NCBI GenBank assembly: GCA_030159075.1
Contig: BROG01000480.1
Location: 186,001 to 250,000 of the forward strand
Length of the DNA: 64,000 bases
Origin: Atrina japonica
Taxonomy: Eukaryota; Mollusca; Bivalvia; Pterioida; Pinnidae
Direction of reading: 5' to 3'
This document shows positions 59,640 to 64,000 of the stretch, one piece after another (position 1 is the first letter of the stretch; each line of letters opens with the position of its first letter). Below the pieces are notes generated by a model that ran no database searches, was not told the DNA's origin, and saw only the letters and a program-made list of their open reading frames with translations. The position numbers and the translations under genes were made by a program.

Positions 59640-61067
59640 TTACCTGTATAAAGGGGTCATACCAAGGGGAAATCATGAAAGTGATCTGTTTATTGGAATA
59701 CAATGTATTCAGTTTAGTTTTCTTTTCGAATCATTCAGATGGCTGCAAAAACAGGCGTTATTTGGAAAAAGAAATAATTACTTTATCCACTTACTTACCA
59801 CAAAGGTCTACCAGTAAGAATATATTGGTCCCTACACATCAAACAAAAGTCCAATATTTAAATTATTGTCTGATAAAAGAGGTTATAAATTCCTTGTAGT
59901 ATGTTAAATACTTACTTTGCATATAAAAATTGATAGATACTAATTAGTATCAACAATTTTTTACATGCAAAGTAATTATGCCTCTTGTCTAAATTCTTTC
60001 CTAGTTTAAATTGTAGTAGAAAGCTCATCGAATTTGTATTTGACACGAATTCTAGTTTTGATATTAGAATATATATTATAAACATAATAGTTTGTCATTG
60101 TACATCAATCTAGGTAGTAAAAAAGAAAGAATTTTAAAAACATAGCTAATGCCCCTTTAATAACCCTCGAAGATACGCCGATATATGTTTACATATTCTC
60201 CAAAGGGAAATTTGGGTTCAATTTAACAAATAAGTACACTACAGTACCATTAGGACAGCTACCGATCTGAAGCCGTCCGTCTGCCTTACGTAGTGTGTTT
60301 AATGACGAATTATTTAAACTGTTTCTTGGTTAATAATTCGAATCATATCTAAATTTTGATTTAAAATTAATATTTTGCATCTGCAAATGTAGGAACAAAC
60401 TTGTGAATTTTAATATCCTCACTTTTGAAGATATGTCATTGATGCTAATAACCATCATAGATAAACCCTTATGAACACATGTTACATTTCATATTTAATC
60501 ATCATATAAGTACAAAATCCATGAATTTAATTGATACCACCTGTTGTTTAACCTAACGTACTGTTAATAAACCCATAATTAGCTGGATCAAAAACACTGG
60601 TCAAAAGCTGTTGACAATCTTTCGGCAAAATACCGGGGCCTTTGATAGTGTATTTAATACGGTGATAAACTGTGATCAAATAAGACTAAATAGCACAACA
60701 TATAAAATATCAGAAATTAATTGCCAGACTTCTGACGATTGGATTTTAGAATCGTTTCTTTTATGTTTGTTTCAATGTTATTTAAATTTGCACAGCCTTC
60801 ACAAGGTCAATTGCAGACACTGTTGTTACGGGGAGTAAGTAGTCTGCGTTGTCCTACGTACTAGTATTAACCCATTTAATCCTGAAGATATTTTGGAATG
60901 GTCAAAGTCAGTAATTTACAGAAACGTCCATTGTTTTAGGGTTTGATGAGTTGACGTTTCCATTAGAAGAAGGGGTTCACATGTAGAAAAGCTACGATTA
61001 ATGGTTACAGTATTTTGTCAGCGTAAATAATACCCTAGAGATAAGAGAAGCTGTTAAGATATAAAAA
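59640..61067. other. Intergenic, no gene seen
   Basis: AT-rich. Frames at 59675-59899 and 60611-60838 have no recognisable protein. AAGTAA(A/T)TATTT-type inverted words occur near 59910-59970. Confidence 0.4.
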
Positions 61068-61684
61068 GTACTGTAACACAACAAATGAAAGAAATTGTGA
61101 CAAACAAAGTTTAACAACAGGTATATCACTTTATTGTAACACGAAAAACAAATGAATTCGACCGCGTGTTTCAAATTAAGCCAAATAAGATGATAGAAAA
61201 TGATCGTATAGTGGTTAATTGTTTTGTCAATAGAATAGTTCTTTCCAGAGTACACTTAACTTCAAGTAAGTATTAGTCTAAGATGATAAAGTTCCGGCAG
61301 CTGGAAGATGCGCAAAGTCCGAGTGTGTAGTCAGGAGAGTGGTGTCCAGGAGTGGCGTGCGGTGTGTGTTGAGTCTGTCGAGAGTTCGTTTCTCTAGCAG
61401 AGCAATACCTTTTATACCATATCTTTGTTATATAAAAGTCAGATTGGCGTCTTAAGTCTATCTACGCAGAACAAATTTCCTCCGATCACTATCTGGACAT
61501 CCATCACCTGGCCAATTTCCTGACTGACCATCAATATTTTTCTTCTTGGTCAAACTGATATAACTTAATGTTATTTTGTACACATGTTTATACACATTAA
61601 TTTGTTGTTTATTTGTAAGCGAGATGAACTGTGAAATAAGATAAACTGGCAAAACGAACGTCGAGACTAATTGTGTTACAGTAC
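61068..61684 (-). mobile_element. Solo LTR with 4-bp target duplication
   Basis: Bounded by TGTAACACAA (61072) and TTGTGTTACA (61671-61680), i.e. TG..CA ends with a 10-bp inverted repeat, and flanked by GTAC on both sides. On the minus strand TATAAAAGG is followed about 280 bp later by AATAAAG, the order expected in an LTR. No internal retroelement genes, so recombination left one LTR. Confidence 0.7.
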
Positions 61685-61689
61685 ATATA

Positions 61690-61910
61690 CTATGATATCA
61701 ATCAGGTGGTCCGGCAGACAATATACAAATCTGCTGAATATTTGCTGATCCAGACGTGGGATCAGGTGTCATGGATGAGTAAGCATCCCCTGTCAAGCTG
61801 TCACACCTGTCGATAGTCCAAATTCAAATAAAAGAAAAACAATAAATCCTTGTTATAATTCTGACTTCTGTCAATTTGGTAACTCGGCATTTCAGATAAG
61901 GGATGTAACT
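61690..61910 (-). mobile_element. PLE family A 3' tail, degraded
   Basis: GTGGGATCAGGTGTCATGGA and AGTAAGCATCCCCTGTCA are clear; the remainder is diverged. Confidence 0.6.
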
Positions 61911-62100
61911 GCAGATAAGCTCACATAAAAATTTTCGAAATCTAACTTCATTTTATGAATTTGTCATTATCATTAACCAGTATATGTATTCATATTTATT
62001 AGCACCTATCTCATATACTTTCTTAACACGCATTTCCGAAGCACTACACTATCTATATTATAACAGATATAACCATTTAACCTACATTTGTTCTTTTTCA

Positions 62101-62200
62101 GTTTCGCGACCTGAACCAGTCCGGGTCTTGGACACAAGCTGTTTGTATTTATGTCTTGTCTAAGCTAGGTTTATTGCGTACAGGTCATACAGTGCATACA
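62101..62200 (+). pseudogene. Possible lipocalin exon 4 remnant (copy E)
   Basis: After TTCTTTTTCAG the sequence TTTCGCGACCTGAACCAG and GGGTCTTGGACAC aligns with lipocalin A exon 4 in about two thirds of the first 35 positions, then decays with in-frame stops. Together with the intron-3-like segment at 59504 it suggests another dead copy. Confidence 0.35.
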
Positions 62201-62309
62201 GGTAAGAAATGTCTTTCGGTATTCCAAATATCCTCAACAAAAAAGATTGTTACAAAGTAAATCATTTAGTTTTTCTTGAAGACTTTATAAGACGTACCCA
62301 ACTTTTCAA

Positions 62310-62545
62310 ATATATACGCGAGTGGTTAGAGCAACGCGCTTTCAACCACGAAGTTTCTCACCTGTGCTCAGCGTGAGTTCGAACCTTGCTGGAACCTAAG
62401 ATGATTTTGTGAGAAAGTTTACCAATTTACTTGAGGAAGGTCGTGGTCTTTTCCCGGGTACATTGTAACCGGGTTCTCTCCTTCACCATACGATTGAAAA
62501 ATCGATGAGTCTAGAGTAAAAACTATTCAGCAAACAAACAAATTC
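62310..62545 (+). mobile_element. tRNA-derived SINE, type III
   Basis: tRNA-like head with GAGTGGTTAGAGCAACGCG and GTGAGTTCGAACC, then CCGGGTACATTGTAACCGGG and a CAAACAAACAAA tail. Confidence 0.7.
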
Positions 62546-64000
62546 GAAGTCAACTTATTCGTATAAAGCATATTTCTCACGATGTTGTGTAACGTCAACA
62601 TTTGGAAGAGACAAAACGATAGCCATACGTATTACTGACGAATCTTGTTCCGCGTAAATATTATTTCAAATTGTATCCGGTTTTCTCATACACCGTCAAC
62701 ACGGAAACTGTCTATTTTTTCTTGATTTTTATGCAGTTGATACAGTCACATTCCAAAATTTATGCAACTTTGTCATTTTTCTCTATATATTTCATAAAAA
62801 CTAAGAATTTTTCAAAACATTCATCGAGAGACATTTCTATATGATCTTTTGATAAAAAGCACACCATAAAATATAGAATATAAAATATCTCAGATACCTA
62901 AGTATAAATCTTAGGATGTCCAGGATATCTAACATTGTCATAATGTTCAATTGTTTCTGTTTTCAAGATTTAGTAATTTAAACATAGAATTAAAAACTTC
63001 ATGTCACAATTCCCTATTTACACATATGCTTTGGTAAATGAGATGTTTTATATTAAAAAGAATCATTAAAACTTTGTAACTCGCAAAACTCTCAAGTACT
63101 ATAAAACGAAGTGATGGGACTTCATAAGAAAAAAAACACAGAAATTTCAAAATATTAAAGGTAAATAGTAAAAGATTATATTAAAATCGAATGGGAAATT
63201 ATTTCTAATAGCTATTTTATGTTGCTTAATAAAAATTATATAGAGAGAAAAATAGCTTCATCAATTTGGCGTGTCACTGTAACTAAAAATAGTACTACAG
63301 TTACCAGGTACAGATGAAAAAATAGGTCACAAGAGCTATAGAGATAAAGTGATACAGTGTATGTATTTTCGTATGAGTGGTTTGACCTGACATTGGACCT
63401 CCGTTTTTAGTGGGTTTTTTTGGTTTTTGTTGTTTTTTTTGTTTTTTTGTTTTTTTGTTTTTTGTTTTTTTTGTCTCATAACTTTCCCTTTTTTGACGAT
63501 TGAACAGTCAGTATCTGAGTCAAAGGTCAATGGTCTGATCAGATTTATTTTTACCTATATTACCTTTAATCAAAATATATATACATGTATACAGATTAAG
63601 ATATTGATAACCGTAATTAGATGTTACTTAGTTATTTGATCAAACTCCCTACAGAAATAAACCCCCACAAGTCATATTTTAATGTATAATTCTTTATATA
63701 AATACAATTAGTCAGCGAAATATTCTGTCTATGAAAAAGAAACCACACACATATTTCAATCAATCGATGTGCTGGTACGAGTTGATTGTGAACAGTCAGT
63801 TTTAAGGAGGTACAATACACTATGTTTACTTAAAATATATACATGTTTTTTTAATATATTGCAGATGAGCTTCAATAAAGGGCACAATCCTTTTTACTGA
63901 GAAAATGCATGTTATTTCCTGAGAAAAAGTATGTTATTTCCAGAGTTCTAAATAAATCCTGAATGAATCACGCATTCCTTTTTTTTGGGGGGGGGGGGGC
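62546..64000. other. Intergenic; low-complexity ends
   Basis: Contains a short PLE family A tail piece at 62880-62930 (minus), a T-rich tract at 63410-63475, and a G-run closing the window (63986-63999). No gene recognised. Confidence 0.45.

Noticed and set aside
60611..60838. 75-codon open frame
   Set aside because: No recognisable motif, splice context or homologue within the window.
62640..62780. Possible lipocalin last exon (AAATTGTATCCGG)
   Set aside because: Similarity to exon 5 of gene A is limited to about a dozen bases and lacks an acceptor in the right place.

Overview
The window looks like nuclear DNA of an invertebrate animal, probably a marine mollusc. It is AT-rich and has spliced genes with GT..AG introns, tRNA-derived SINEs, Penelope-like retroelements (PLEs), Tc1-like transposons, minisatellites and long (TA)n tracts. 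The species assignment is inference; no marker gene is present.

Layout. Positions 1 to about 10.5 kb hold a decayed Polinton/Maverick (adintovirus-like) element. It has structural-module genes on the left, a retroviral-type integrase on + (about 5.69-6.42 kb), and a convergent protein-primed family B DNA polymerase on - (9.79-6.42 kb). Most genes are broken by stops and frameshifts. A block at 2.7-4.7 kb keeps open frames, including a 337-residue Trp/Tyr-rich repeat protein and a truncated tandem copy of its N-terminus. From 10.5 to 22 kb I see no host gene, only MITE-like elements, a 65-bp element with perfect 16-bp target duplications, a 62-bp satellite, a dead Tc1 element, SINEs and PLE pieces.

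From 22.6 kb on there is a cluster of apolipoprotein-D-type lipocalin genes with a shared five-exon plan (phases 0,2,1,1). Gene C (-, 28.76-22.63 kb) has four clear exons; I could not find the fifth. Gene B (-, 47.27-40.42 kb, 188 aa) and gene A (+, 49.95-53.10 kb, 183 aa) are complete and head to head. Copy D (+, 55.58-57.31 kb) is a pseudogene: exon 1 is split by a PLE tail, exons 2-4 are missing and exon 5 has a one-base deletion. A faint exon-4-like remnant lies at 62.1 kb. The products should be secreted four-cysteine lipocalins that carry small hydrophobic ligands.

The least expected signal is a set of type I hammerhead ribozyme motifs on the + strand. One is inside intron 1 of lipocalin A (50.43 kb). 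One is upstream of copy D (54.25 kb). Two more, with a decayed one between them, lie in tandem about 280-340 bp apart downstream of D (57.79, 58.07 and 58.41 kb), a retrozyme-like arrangement.

The remaining sequence is introns and intergenic DNA filled with PLE fragments of two families, SINEs of three types, minisatellites, a solo LTR with GTAC duplications, and short AT-rich stretches where I see nothing more.
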